A DNA stretch of 64,000 bases from Clostridium aciditolerans (GCF_016316925.1 NZ_JAEEGB010000014.1:62001-126000), one strand, 5' to 3'. Positions 15,560 through 24,279 are shown, numbered from the stretch's first letter. Numbers and translations are program-made. The notes: a model not told the origin generated them from the sequence alone.

Positions 15560-16556
15560 AGATATAAAAACAAAAATTGTTATATCTACATCAGTTGATC
15601 CTTATTACAACTTATCCTTAGAAGAATACATGCTAAATAATGTAGAAGAAGATGAAGTGATTCTTTATTTATGGCAAAATGCAAACACTGTAGTTATAGG
15701 TAGAAATCAAAATCCATGGAAAGAGTGCAAATGTAAAGAACTAGAACTGAATGATGGGAAGATAGCTAGAAGACTTTCTGGCGGTGGTGCAGTGTACCAT
15801 GACTTGGGAAACTTAAACTTTACATTTGTGGCAAGCGAAGCTTTGTATAATCTAGAAAAACAGTTGAAGGTTATATTAAAGGCAGCTCAAAAAGAAGGGA
15901 TAGATGCACAGTTTTCTGGAAGAAATGATATTGAGGTAAATGGAAAGAAGTTTTCTGGCAATGCTTTCTACTTTACGAAAACTTCAGCATATCATCATGG
16001 TGCTATACTTATTGATACTGATATAAGTAAATTAGGCAGCTATCTCCAGGTTTCAAAAGAGAAAATACAGTCTAAAGGTATAGATTCAGTACAAGCTAGA
16101 GTTGTAAACTTAAAGAACTTAAATAAAGCTATAACTATAGAGTCATTTAAAATGAGACTTAAAGAAAGCTTTAAAGAAATATATGGAGAAAATTCCGAAG
16201 AATATATATTAAATGAGGAGATATTTAAATTAAATGAATTATATAATAAGTATTCCTCATGGGAATGGATTTATGGGGAATCACCCTCATTTGATATAAG
16301 CTTTAAAAATAGATTTACTTGGGGAGATATAGAAATTGGATTAACCCTAAAGAAAGCATATATACAAAAGGCGGTTATATATTCTGATGCTTTAAATAGT
16401 AGCCTTATTTTAAGATTAGGTGATGTACTTGAGGGAATAAATTTTGATGTTTCAAAAATATGTGAAAAAATAAGATACCTAAGTACTGAATTTGGCGAAG
16501 ATGAAATAATAAATGATATATATAATTGGATGAAGAGTAAAGTATTACAGTTTTAA
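15549..16556 (+). CDS. lplA: Lipoate-protein ligase
   Basis: This 335-residue enzyme activates lipoate with ATP and attaches it to lipoyl-domain lysines. Recognisable are the substrate-binding motif RRLSGGGAVYHDLGN near residue 80, the catalytic-Lys region KKFSGNAFY near 135, and an accessory C-terminal domain from about 245. The start is TTG at 15549, inside the end of lpdA (11-nt overlap) and 11 nt after a perfect AAGGAGG site, so the two genes are translationally coupled. The obvious local target is the lipoyl domain of the upstream dehydrogenase. No terminator is visible within 100 nt after the stop. Confidence 0.9.
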   Translation: MLTKDIKTKIVISTSVDPYYNLSLEEYMLNNVEEDEVILYLWQNANTVVIGRNQNPWKECKCKELELNDGKIARRLSGGGAVYHDLGNLNFTFVASEALYNLEKQLKVILKAAQKEGIDAQFSGRNDIEVNGKKFSGNAFYFTKTSAYHHGAILIDTDISKLGSYLQVSKEKIQSKGIDSVQARVVNLKNLNKAITIESFKMRLKESFKEIYGENSEEYILNEEIFKLNELYNKYSSWEWIYGESPSFDISFKNRFTWGDIEIGLTLKKAYIQKAVIYSDALNSSLILRLGDVLEGINFDVSKICEKIRYLSTEFGEDEIINDIYNWMKSKVLQF

Positions 16557-16733
16557 TAATATGGATATTCATTGAATTTAAAGTGCTAAATTTTTAATTT
16601 AATCTGGTATTTATATAAATAGAAGGTATATAAATATTCAAGTTGAGTTAAAATACAGTTAATAATTCTATGGATATCCAATTTTTTTATAGATAAAGTT
16701 ATGAATTTTTATTAAAAAAATTTATAAAAAGTA

Positions 16734-16762
16734 TTGTATAAACATGAAAACGGATGTATAAT
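16734..16762 (+). promoter_or_regulatory. Promoter of the amino acid ABC importer
   Basis: TTGTAT (16734-16739), a 17-nt spacer and a perfect TATAAT (16757-16762) lie 55 nt before the start codon of the binding protein. Confidence 0.7.
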
Positions 16763-16817
16763 AATACAAGAATTAATTTTGAAGCATCAAGTGATAGAAA
16801 TTTTGGGGGGAATCAAA

Positions 16818-17651
16818 ATGTTAAAAGGAAGTTTAAAGAAACTTATAGCAGTATCTTTAGTTGTAGGCTCAATGTTTACTTTTGCTGCTTGTGGAAGCAA
16901 GCAAGAGGCATCTAATAGTGGAACACAATCACAAACTATGGAAAGAATAAAGAAGAACGGAAAACTTGTTCTTGGTACAAGTGCGGACTATCCACCATAT
17001 GAATTCCATAAATCAGTAGATGGAAAAGATGAAATCGTAGGTTTTGATGTTGAAGTTGCAAAACAAATAGCAAAAGATATGGGAGTAAAGCTTGAAATAA
17101 AAGACATGAAGTTTGATGGACTGCTTGCAGCTTTAGATCAAGGAAATGTTGATATTGTTGTTGCTGGAATGACTCCAACTGAAGAAAGAAAGAAAAACGT
17201 AGATTTCTCAAAAGTTTATTATAATGCAGTTCAAACTGTAATAGTAAAAGCTTCTGATAAAGATAAGATAAAATCAATAGATGATTTAAAAGGTAAAAGA
17301 GTAGGAGTTCAAAAAGGAGCAATACAAGAAGAAATAGCTAAGAAGCAAATGCCAAATTCTGAAGCTGTAGCTCTTGGAAAAATATCAGATTTAGTTTTAG
17401 CTCTTAAGAACAATAGAGTTGATGCAGTTATAGTAGAATTGCCAGTTGCAACTTCAAATGTGAATGCTAATAAGGACTTGGTTATATCAGGTATAAAACT
17501 TCAAACTGAAGAAGCAGGTTCAGCAGTTGCAATTAAAAAGGGAAGTGCAGATGTAGTTAGCGCTATAGATAAGACACTAGACAAACTAATTCAAGATAAG
17601 AGCATTGACAAGTATGTTACTGATGCAACTAACTCAGTAGAAGTAAAATAA
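16818..17651 (+). CDS. Polar amino acid ABC transporter, substrate-binding lipoprotein
   Basis: This 277-residue lipoprotein begins with a signal peptide and lipobox ending FAAC-GSK near residue 22. It continues as a bacterial extracellular solute-binding protein family 3 domain (SADYPPYEF, VGFDVEVAKQIA, VDIVVAGMTPTEER). The family binds polar amino acids such as Gln, Arg, His or cystine; the substrate cannot be assigned by eye. The ATG at 16818 is chosen because GGGGGGAA lies just upstream and the signal peptide begins there. The first of three import genes, it is separated from the permease by a hairpin that may raise the relative level of the binding protein. Confidence 0.93.
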   Translation: MLKGSLKKLIAVSLVVGSMFTFAACGSKQEASNSGTQSQTMERIKKNGKLVLGTSADYPPYEFHKSVDGKDEIVGFDVEVAKQIAKDMGVKLEIKDMKFDGLLAALDQGNVDIVVAGMTPTEERKKNVDFSKVYYNAVQTVIVKASDKDKIKSIDDLKGKRVGVQKGAIQEEIAKKQMPNSEAVALGKISDLVLALKNNRVDAVIVELPVATSNVNANKDLVISGIKLQTEEAGSAVAIKKGSADVVSAIDKTLDKLIQDKSIDKYVTDATNSVEVK

Positions 17652-17675
17652 ATTAAGACCTTTAAGTTCAGCAAT

Positions 17676-17714
17676 AATTGTTAGGTAGCTGTAGTTACCT
17701 AACAATTTATTTCT
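17676..17714 (+). terminator. Intra-operon hairpin between binding protein and permease genes
   Basis: A perfect 12-bp stem (17676-17687 and 17696-17707) is followed by TATTTCTG. Partial termination here would leave more binding-protein mRNA than transporter mRNA, a common arrangement. Confidence 0.7.
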
Positions 17715-17789
17715 GTGTACATTATTTTTTACCACTTTAATTTGACGCAGAAAAATATTTAATTTAATATAAAATGGGAGGACGTAGTA

Positions 17790-18440
17790 TTGGATTTCAG
17801 TTTTTTATCTAATTATTATATGTTTTTTGTTAATGGAGCTAAGTTTACAATTTTCCTAGCATTCTTTACAGTTTTAATTGGTGTAATGCTTGGAGTTGTT
17901 TTAGCTCTGATGAAGTTATCGAATAAAAAGATTTTAAATTTAATAGCAACTGCTTATGTAGAATTTATAAGAGGAACTCCGGTGCTTGTACAATTATATA
18001 TTGTATTCTATGGTCTTCCGCACATAGGAATTAGTCTTCCAGACTTTGTTGCTGGTATAATAGCACTATCAGTTAATAGTTCTGCATATGTAGCAGAAAT
18101 AATACGTGCGGGTATACAGGCAGTAGATAAAGGACAAATGGAAGCTGCAAGGTCATTAGGTATGCCTCCAGCAATGTCTATGAGATATATAATAATACCT
18201 CAAGCTATTAAAAATATATTGCCTGCATTAGGTAATGAATTTATAGTTGTTATAAAAGAATCTTCTATAGCATCTATAATAGGTATACATGAGCTTATGT
18301 ATAATGCTGATACTGTAAGAGGTAACATATTCCAACCTTTCGAACCTTTAATTGTAGCAGCGATAATGTACTTCTTAATGACATTTACACTTTCAAAAAT
18401 TGTAGGTACCTTTGAAAGGAGAATGAAGACAAGTGATTAA
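17790..18440 (+). CDS. Polar amino acid ABC transporter permease
   Basis: This 216-residue membrane protein of the His/Glu/Gln/Arg permease family has about five helices and the EAA-type loop near residues 113-132 ([19 protein letters not shown]), which contacts the ATPase. The start is TTG at 17790, with GGGAGGA upstream. Its stop lies inside the first codons of the ATPase gene (8-nt overlap), so translation is coupled. Confidence 0.93.
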   Translation: MDFSFLSNYYMFFVNGAKFTIFLAFFTVLIGVMLGVVLALMKLSNKKILNLIATAYVEFIRGTPVLVQLYIVFYGLPHIGISLPDFVAGIIALSVNSSAYVAEIIRAGIQAVDKGQMEAARSLGMPPAMSMRYIIIPQAIKNILPALGNEFIVVIKESSIASIIGIHELMYNADTVRGNIFQPFEPLIVAAIMYFLMTFTLSKIVGTFERRMKTSD

Positions 18441-19155
18441 AGTAAATGGTTTGCATAAAAAGTTTGATAAGTTACATGTTCTTAAAGGAATAGACATAGA
18501 AATAAAACAAGGTGAAGTTGTTGTTGTTATAGGACCAAGTGGCTCCGGTAAAAGTACCTTTTTAAGATGTCTTAATTTACTGGAAGAACCTACTGAAGGT
18601 GAAATTGTTTTTGAAGGTATATCTATAACAGACAAAGGTACAGATATAAATAAACTAAGACAAAAGATGGGAATGGTGTTTCAGCAATTTAACTTATTCC
18701 CACATTTAAGCGTTTTAGATAATATAACTATATCACCTAAAAAGTTGAAAGGCATGTCTGATGAAGAAGCTAAGAGAATTGCCTTTGATTTGTTAAAGAG
18801 AATAGGTCTTGACGATAAAGCAAATAGCTACCCAGGACAGTTATCTGGTGGACAAAAGCAGAGAATAGCTATAGCAAGAGCACTTGCTATGTCACCAGAT
18901 GTTATGTTATTTGACGAGCCAACTTCAGCTCTTGACCCAGAAATGGTAGGAGAAGTTCTAGATGTTATGAAAGAGCTTGCAGCAGAAGGTATGACAATGG
19001 TCGTGGTTACTCATGAGATGGGCTTTGCAAAAGAAGTTGGAGATAGAGTTATATTTATGGATCAAGGAAATATAATTGAAGAAAATGTACCAGAAGAATT
19101 ATTCGGAAATCCACAGCATCCAAGAACTAAGGATTTCTTAGGAAAAGTATTATAG
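18433..19155 (+). CDS. Polar amino acid ABC transporter ATP-binding protein
   Basis: This 240-residue ATPase has Walker [10 protein letters not shown] near residues 33-41, the signature LSGGQ near 137, Walker B VMLFDEP near 157 and a switch His in VVTHEMGFA near 194. The layout matches the GlnQ/HisP group, which energises uptake by the two preceding proteins. The start is GTG at 18433, overlapping the permease stop; an AAAGGAG site lies at 18415-18421. Confidence 0.95.
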   Translation: MIKVNGLHKKFDKLHVLKGIDIEIKQGEVVVVIGPSGSGKSTFLRCLNLLEEPTEGEIVFEGISITDKGTDINKLRQKMGMVFQQFNLFPHLSVLDNITISPKKLKGMSDEEAKRIAFDLLKRIGLDDKANSYPGQLSGGQKQRIAIARALAMSPDVMLFDEPTSALDPEMVGEVLDVMKELAAEGMTMVVVTHEMGFAKEVGDRVIFMDQGNIIEENVPEELFGNPQHPRTKDFLGKVL

Positions 19156-19167
19156 AACAGAGTACAG

Positions 19168-19217
19168 AGGACAGTGAAGGTGAGTTTTATTCCTTCACTG
19201 TCCTTTGTCAATTATCC
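19168..19217 (+). repeat. Hairpin after the ABC importer with GAGGACA-type repeat
   Basis: A perfect 13-bp stem (AGGACAGTGAAGG at 19168-19180 and CCTTCACTGTCCT at 19192-19204) is followed by TTGTCAATTATCCTCT. It could work as a terminator, although the T-run is poor. The words GAGGACA and TGTCAATTATCCTCT resemble the palindrome at 10054-10078. Confidence 0.5.
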
Positions 19218-19282
19218 TCTAAGGTGAATAAATCTGTATATATTACGGATTTATTCAAATACTATCACTAGGAGGGATGATC

Positions 19283-19513
19283 ATGGAAGAAAAATCAAAA
19301 GTAATAAAAGTTAAAAAAAATAATGATGGAGACATAACAGATGTAATGCTGGAAAACGGAAATGTATATTCTATAGATGAAGCAATAATGATGGCAAAAG
19401 ATAATCTGATTCAAGGAGTAAACGTTGGTACAGCTAGAAATGGAAGACATTATTTAAGAAGCAATCCTAATGATAAAGATAATGATAATTTAGACAATAT
19501 GCCAAGTTTTTAG
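19283..19513 (+). CDS. DUF3892 family small protein
   Basis: This 76-residue protein of a family common in Firmicutes is recognised by the pattern of a beta-rich core (VIKVKKNNDGDITDVMLENG), an EAI-MAKD helix and the ending GRHYLRSNPN. No function is established. The ATG at 19283 is preferred over the one at 19277 because GGAGGG abuts the earlier codon and gives correct spacing only for the later one. It is monocistronic and followed by a very strong terminator. Confidence 0.72.
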   Translation: MEEKSKVIKVKKNNDGDITDVMLENGNVYSIDEAIMMAKDNLIQGVNVGTARNGRHYLRSNPNDKDNDNLDNMPSF

Positions 19514-19536
19514 AAAATAATATGAACATCTCAAAG

Positions 19537-19583
19537 TAAACAAAGTAAGATTAGCAAAAGCTAATCTTACTTTGTTTATTAAT
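19537..19583. terminator. Strong bidirectional terminator between DUF3892 gene and gerQ
   Basis: A perfect 19-bp stem (19537-19555 and 19560-19578) has an AAAA loop with T-rich flanks on both strands. It serves the convergent genes. Confidence 0.88.
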
Positions 19584-19598
19584 CTGATGAGTATAATC

Positions 19599-20138
19599 TT
19601 AAGGTGTCCTTGGAGTGCCAGCAGGAGCTTGTGGGAATATATCTACAAATTTAATTGAATATATATCTCCCAGTACGTCAGTACCAGTATATTCGTCTCT
19701 TAGAATTATATAACTTATACCCACATTTTCTAAAAGTCCCACACGGTCTTGTAAGGTACCTGTTCCAAGTAAGAAGGTCACTCTTACCCTTCTGCCTATC
19801 TGAGTTCTTAAGTAACCTTGAGTATAGTTAGTGTCTAATACCACAGGTGCACCGGGTGCTGTTACAAAAGGAGAAGGTGTTACTCCGACAGTGCCAGGTG
19901 CACCTATTCCTGTAGGTGTAGGACCTGGTGTGCCTCCTGGTGTAGGTGCGCCAGCGCTAGTGCCCCCAGGGATTGCTTCTACGTTCTCCATCTCAGTATC
20001 TTGCATAGGACCTTGCATAGGACCTCCTTGGAACATTCCACCTGGACTCATTCCGCCTGGGAACATAGATGGACTAGGCATTGGCGGCATGGCTCTATAT
20101 CCTGAGTTCATGTGATTTAAGTAACAGTTTGGAAACAT
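19599..20138 (-). CDS. gerQ: Spore coat protein GerQ
   Basis: This 179-residue protein has a long low-complexity N-terminal half rich in Met, Pro and Gly (repeated PGGM/GPMQ words, about 15-100). The C-terminal domain (about 108-165: QGYLRTQIGRRVRVTFLLG through GDIYSIKFVDIF) matches the GerQ family. GerQ anchors the germination lysin CwlJ in the Bacillus spore coat. The gene lies directly downstream of the cwlJ homologue on the same strand, as in Bacillus, which supports both calls. A GGAGGT site lies 6 nt before the ATG. The Met/Pro/Gly region is more extended than the Gln-rich region I recall for Bacillus. Confidence 0.82.
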   Translation of the reverse strand: MFPNCYLNHMNSGYRAMPPMPSPSMFPGGMSPGGMFQGGPMQGPMQDTEMENVEAIPGGTSAGAPTPGGTPGPTPTGIGAPGTVGVTPSPFVTAPGAPVVLDTNYTQGYLRTQIGRRVRVTFLLGTGTLQDRVGLLENVGISYIILRDEYTGTDVLGDIYSIKFVDIFPQAPAGTPRTP

Positions 20139-20169
20139 AAGTATACCTCCAAAAAATATTTATGAATTA

Positions 20170-20604
20170 TTAGGTTTCAAAATAAAGTGCCGTAGGATTA
20201 TAGAAGCAGTGCTTTACTATAGCTACCTGGAAACTGCCACTACCATTATATGGGAAGGTGTAAGGACATGGTCCGAAGGGATTAAAGTACCATAACGAAG
20301 CACCAACAGTAAATAGCTTGTGGCCAGAAAGGGCCCAATCGGCTATATCGTAATGTATCTGCTCTGGTGGGTTAGCCCAAATAGTTTGGGGATTAGCTAC
20401 TCCTCCAAGTACTGGGCGAACACAGTCAAACTGTCCTTCTTGATAGATTATCTTTCTTAAGTCACCTTGGCCTATCCTTTGATATTCACCAGATGAGACG
20501 TTCACTCTATTCATAACAACACTGGCAACTGCTTTCATGCCGTTCTCGCCTTCACCACCAGCCTCACACTTAATAATTCTAGCCAGAAGTTCTCTGTCAT
20601 CCAT
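20170..20604 (-). CDS. cwlJ: Spore cortex-lytic hydrolase CwlJ
   Basis: This 144-residue SleB/CwlJ hydrolase domain has no signal peptide, as expected for CwlJ made in the mother cell. The family's acidic pair lies near the N-terminus (Glu14 and Glu18 in KCEAGGEGENG from the ATG at 20604), followed by VASVVMNRV and the later GASLWYFNP. It degrades spore cortex peptidoglycan during germination and depends on GerQ. The ATG at 20604 has a GAGGTG site 6 nt upstream; a GTG three codons earlier overlaps that site. Transcription continues into gerQ 31 nt later. Confidence 0.88.
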   Translation of the reverse strand: MDDRELLARIIKCEAGGEGENGMKAVASVVMNRVNVSSGEYQRIGQGDLRKIIYQEGQFDCVRPVLGGVANPQTIWANPPEQIHYDIADWALSGHKLFTVGASLWYFNPFGPCPYTFPYNGSGSFQVAIVKHCFYNPTALYFET

Positions 20605-20837
20605 ATAATTCACCTCAATAATTAGTTACAATATCATTTTATTTATCAAAAGTCTAAAAGGTTCTAGTTATTTACGCTTTTGTATAAAAATAAAGCTTTT
20701 TAACAGAGTACATAATAGCCTTCAATGGACACTTAAATGGTATAATAACCATATCAGCCACCTGCTAAAGTAACAGTACTTTGTCCTTAAGATTAATCAA
20801 TCCCATTAACTATAATATGATAGAGGTACATAAAAGG

Positions 20838-21647
20838 TTACACATTAATTCGAGGTTTTGTAGGATCACATTCAGATGATTTTACATCAGATACTTTAGA
20901 TAACTTTGTAAGATAATAGCATTCTTCCCTGTACATATGATCTGTCGTAAGAGGCATTAAGGTACCAAGTACTTTTTTATCTAAAATTAGTTTTTCTAAT
21001 TCCTTTAAAAATTTTTTGAAAGAATTCATTTCTAAATCAGCATCTTGATTTAACTTATGAAGTGCAGGAAAATCACTCAATCCTGTTCTCATATACCCTT
21101 TGAATTCGTTAGACTTTAGATACAGATTATCAAATTCTTTAGCATATTTTTTGCTTACTTTTATTAGAGCTTTTTCAGACGTATCTAAGCTGCTTCCTAT
21201 AGAGGAGGCGTGGCCAGATCCGTCAAGTAACCATAGCAGATGATAATGTAAAGGGTGAGATAAGTTGCTATGATCATTCATCATACAATTTAAGATAAGT
21301 AAGTACTCATCCAATTCATTAACCATGTGATTAATAAAGGTTGGAGGCAAATTAATCTTTATTTTACCTGCCAATTGTTGAGAAAGAATCTGAAGTTTAA
21401 AGTTGCGAAGATTATTTGCAGAATTATAAGCTGATGTGTTTAATGAATTAATTTCTTCTATTGTGAGATCTCTTCGAGCTTTTTCAAGAAGGTTATCAAA
21501 TAAGTGTATAAAATGATTAGCTGTCTGTATTTTATCTTTTTCTTCTGGAGATAGGGAGTTTAGAATAAAACGTGAATGGTCTCCTAATATTTGGAGCCAG
21601 AAGCGGTGTTCAAATAATATTTCATCTCTGTAATCAATAAATTTCAA
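20838..21647 (-). CDS. DUF2935 family protein
   Basis: This 269-residue mainly helical protein has a repeated pattern of two similar four-helix halves carrying His/Glu residues (FEHRFWLQILGDHSRF near residue 12 and further His near 140). This is typical of DUF2935, which resembles metal-binding helical bundles. The function is unknown. The start is TTG at 21647, with GGAGGT upstream, a site nearly identical to those of the neighbouring spore genes. Its place between cwlJ-gerQ and cotF-like genes suggests sporulation expression, but this is inference. The 230 nt downstream of the stop hold no gene. Confidence 0.75.
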   Translation of the reverse strand: MKFIDYRDEILFEHRFWLQILGDHSRFILNSLSPEEKDKIQTANHFIHLFDNLLEKARRDLTIEEINSLNTSAYNSANNLRNFKLQILSQQLAGKIKINLPPTFINHMVNELDEYLLILNCMMNDHSNLSHPLHYHLLWLLDGSGHASSIGSSLDTSEKALIKVSKKYAKEFDNLYLKSNEFKGYMRTGLSDFPALHKLNQDADLEMNSFKKFLKELEKLILDKKVLGTLMPLTTDHMYREECYYLTKLSKVSDVKSSECDPTKPRINV

Positions 21648-21705
21648 AAGATACCTCCAAAAAAAATCTCTACATTGTATAATATTCAGTTAATATGAAA
21701 TTGTT

Positions 21706-21760
21706 ACAAAAAAATGAAGCATTTTCATATAAAAGTATAAACATGAAAAGCTTCATTTTT
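21706..21760 (-). terminator. Terminator after the CotF-like genes
   Basis: Long complementary arms (AAAAATGAAGCATTTTCAT around 21709-21727 and ATGAAAAGCTTCATTTTT at 21743-21760), with one bulge, enclose a 15-nt loop. It lies just downstream of the minus-strand stop at 21767. Confidence 0.75.
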
Positions 21761-21766
21761 AGATGG

Positions 21767-22027
21767 TTATTTTAATTCATTCATCATCTGAGTTGCTTGA
21801 TTCTTTAGCAGCATAACATCGTTATCCTGCGCATCCTTTGTTGTATACCATCCCTTTTGTTTCATAGCATCAAATACCTTAAATTGAACATCTTGAACAC
21901 CCTTAAAGTTGTTAACTAGCACATTTCTAAGATTTTCACAGGAAGTTTCAGTAATTCCTGTACTGTAGGCTGATATTACTTGTTTTTCGCTAGAGAGTAA
22001 ATCCGTCATTAATTCTTTTTCATTCAT
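21767..22027 (-). CDS. CotF-like spore coat protein
   Basis: This 86-residue helical protein has the coat protein F family pattern (LMTDLLSSEKQVISAYSTGITE, then NVFDAMKQKGWY-type sequence near the end). These proteins are structural parts of the spore coat. GGAGGT precedes the ATG. It lies 25 nt after the next gene on the same strand, forming a two-gene unit. Confidence 0.82.
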   Translation of the reverse strand: MNEKELMTDLLSSEKQVISAYSTGITETSCENLRNVLVNNFKGVQDVQFKVFDAMKQKGWYTTKDAQDNDVMLLKNQATQMMNELK

Positions 22028-22052
22028 AACAAATACCTCCGTAAATATTCAA

Positions 22053-22259
22053 TTATTGATGAGAATCAAGATATGTTTTTAGTGAGTTAAAATTTTGCTT
22101 GTGAACCTGGCTAGCCTGATTGCATAAGTTTTTTAACTGAGTATCGCTGCACATAGATGAATACTCGTTAAATTTCTTATTCATAAGTGATTCGTAATTT
22201 AATTGATCTTCAAGCACTTTTAAATTATTAGCTTCTATTTGTTTGTTTTGAGCTGGCAT
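22053..22259 (-). CDS. Small CotF-related protein
   Basis: The product is 68 residues from the ATG at 22259, chosen because a perfect AAGGAGG lies 7 nt upstream; the frame extends upstream to a second ATG at 22319 that lacks such a site. The helical sequence (LEDQLNYESLMNKKFNEYSS, then LCNQASQVHKQNF) resembles the coat-protein-F-like small proteins that pair with the downstream gene. A structural role in the spore is inferred. Confidence 0.72.
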   Translation of the reverse strand: MPAQNKQIEANNLKVLEDQLNYESLMNKKFNEYSSMCSDTQLKNLCNQASQVHKQNFNSLKTYLDSHQ

Positions 22260-22347
22260 AAAAATAGCCTCCTTCTTGTTTGAATTTGTTACAAGGTTAT
22301 TATTCTCATTGAAGTTCATAAATATTAGTTTTATTTTTATATAGAGC

Positions 22348-22599
22348 TTAAAGGCCGAAAATTGACTTACACCCCGGGCTATGTTTCCAAGCTTCAGTCC
22401 GTTAAAAACTTTTAGTCAGTCTAAAGCTTGTGTTTTAGACGACCTAAGAACTTAGATAAACTCGCTCTGCTCAGACAGTATCTAAGATTCTAAGGTTGTC
22501 TTAAAACACTTCACTAAGACTGACACAAAGTTTTTAAATCTACCTTCAGCTTTGGAAACATAGCCCTTTGTGTAAGTCAATTTTCTAGTTTAAAACTCT
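22348..22599. repeat. 252-bp palindromic element, long copy of the 13722-13800 family
   Basis: The outer 16-bp inverted repeat (22357-22372 and 22570-22585) and the flanks AAAGGCC and TAGTTTAAAACTCT match the short copy at 13722-13800. Inside are further nested arms in order: 15 bp (22376-22390 with 22552-22566), AAAAACTTT with AAAGTTTTT, GTCAGTCT with its complement, a GTGTTTTAGACGACCTA-type arm, and CTTAGATA with TATCTAAG. The loop is near 22455-22475. The whole could fold into one long hairpin. No coding capacity is visible. Confidence 0.85.
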
Positions 22600-22881
22600 G
22601 TACAGGGATAGAAATGCGAATTCTGTAACATACTTTAGCATACTAGGTTGCAAATAATATGAGCATACATATTATAAAGTGAAACTCCTTCTCCTATCGT
22701 CGAATGAGTAAGCGATCATATCAAAATCAGCACTCTGTGTAAGTGACTATTACCGAATCATAGATTTGGAATATCTACTTAAGATTTTGTATGCCTGCTT
22801 AAGTGAAATTTGGAGCAAATGGGGGGGGAAGTCAATCTGATTCTTAGCAGAAATTCTAATGAAAAGGTGGTTAGGGAAGAG
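22600..22881. other. Leader region before the GGDEF-EAL gene
   Basis: No gene is seen. The stretch holds an isolated GTGTAAGTGA (around 22738-22747) that resembles the end of the repeat at 22348-22599. It also holds an uninterrupted run of eight G (22821-22828) directly after an ATG (22819) in the same frame as the downstream gene. Confidence 0.5.
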
Positions 22882-24279
22882 ATGACATTAATGATTTTGA
22901 TTATATTTACCATAATAGTTATATGTATTCTAAGAAATGAAGTCTTTCTTCCAAGGGTTGAGCAAAAAAAGGTGGAAGAAATAGTTTGCCAAATGGCTTA
23001 TTATGACCAGCTCACAAATTTGCCTAATAGGGCACTATTTTTTAAGAGAATGGAAGAGTTCATAATAGATACAAAGATTGATGATTGTATCATAGTCCTA
23101 CTATATCTAGATTTTGATAGATTCAAACTTATAAATGATATAGTAGGCCATGATGCTGGAGATCAGTTTTTAAAAGAAATATCTGAGAAGATAAAATCAA
23201 ATTTTCATGAAAACACAATTATTGCAAGATTAGGTGAGGGTGAGTTTGGAATAATTCTGCCAGGTGTAAAAGACGATAATGAGATAAAAGATAATTGTAG
23301 AAAGATATTAAGAATTATAAGTAACAGATGGGTATATGAGAATAATGTATTTAAAATTACCGTAAGTATAGGTATTGCTGTATATCCAAGGGATGGAAGA
23401 GATACAGCTACACTACTAAAGAATGCTGATATTGCTATGTATCGAGCAAAGGAACTTGGAGAAAATAGGTATGAATTTTATAGCCCTAATCTGAGTGAAA
23501 AGGCCCGTGAGCAAATATCTATGGAAAATTTGATAATGAAGGCTATAGATAATGATGAATTTATACTATACTATCAGCCTCAATTTAATATAATCACAAG
23601 AGAATGTACAGGTATAGAAGCACTTATAAGATGGAATAGTCCACAGCTAGGAATGACACCACCAGGAAAATTTATTCCTTTTGCAGAGCAGAATAGCTTA
23701 ATTATGGAGATCGATAAATGGGTATTAAAAACTGTATGTAAGCAGTGCAGAGTATGGGAAGATTTAAATATAAGATCTAAAAGAGTTGCTATCAATATAT
23801 CCTCAAAGCAGTTTGAAAATACAAAGTTTTTAAGCTTTGTAAAGAAAATATTAGAAGAAACAAGTGCAGAGGCAAGGTGGCTGGAATTTGAAATTACCGA
23901 AGGATCGCTTATGCAAAATCCAGATCGGGCAATTGAAACTCTAACTCAGCTTAGAGAGCTTGGAATAAAGATAGCACTAGATGACTTTGGGACAGGCTAT
24001 TCTTCACTAGGGTATTTAAGTAAGTTTCCAATCGATAAAATAAAAATAGATAAAACCTTTATAAAGGACATTCCGGAAAATAAAGAAGATACTGCTATAG
24101 TAAAAACCATCATTGACCTGTGTAAAAATATAGGATCACTGGCTATAGCAGAAGGGGTAGAGACAGAAAAGCAGCTGCAGGTGTTGAGTAATTACGGCTG
24201 CGATGAAGTTCAGGGATATTTGTTTGGCAGACCTGTGCCCCTTGAAGAGGTAGAAAAAGTGCTTAGAAATACTATGTAG
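22882..24279 (+). CDS. Membrane-anchored GGDEF-EAL protein, probable c-di-GMP phosphodiesterase
   Basis: The product is 465 residues from the ATG at 22882. One N-terminal membrane helix (about 2-18) is followed by a GGDEF domain (about 45-205) and an EAL domain (about 220-460). The cyclase signature reads GEGEF instead of GGDEF, so cyclase activity is probably lost. The EAL half keeps EALIRW, EITEG, DDFGTGYSSL, KIDK and EGVET, so hydrolysis of cyclic di-GMP is likely. The start is uncertain: ATG 22819 and TTG 22810 are in frame upstream. The later ATG is preferred for its TTAGGGAAGAG site and clean membrane helix. Confidence 0.87.
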   Translation: MTLMILIIFTIIVICILRNEVFLPRVEQKKVEEIVCQMAYYDQLTNLPNRALFFKRMEEFIIDTKIDDCIIVLLYLDFDRFKLINDIVGHDAGDQFLKEISEKIKSNFHENTIIARLGEGEFGIILPGVKDDNEIKDNCRKILRIISNRWVYENNVFKITVSIGIAVYPRDGRDTATLLKNADIAMYRAKELGENRYEFYSPNLSEKAREQISMENLIMKAIDNDEFILYYQPQFNIITRECTGIEALIRWNSPQLGMTPPGKFIPFAEQNSLIMEIDKWVLKTVCKQCRVWEDLNIRSKRVAINISSKQFENTKFLSFVKKILEETSAEARWLEFEITEGSLMQNPDRAIETLTQLRELGIKIALDDFGTGYSSLGYLSKFPIDKIKIDKTFIKDIPENKEDTAIVKTIIDLCKNIGSLAIAEGVETEKQLQVLSNYGCDEVQGYLFGRPVPLEEVEKVLRNTM

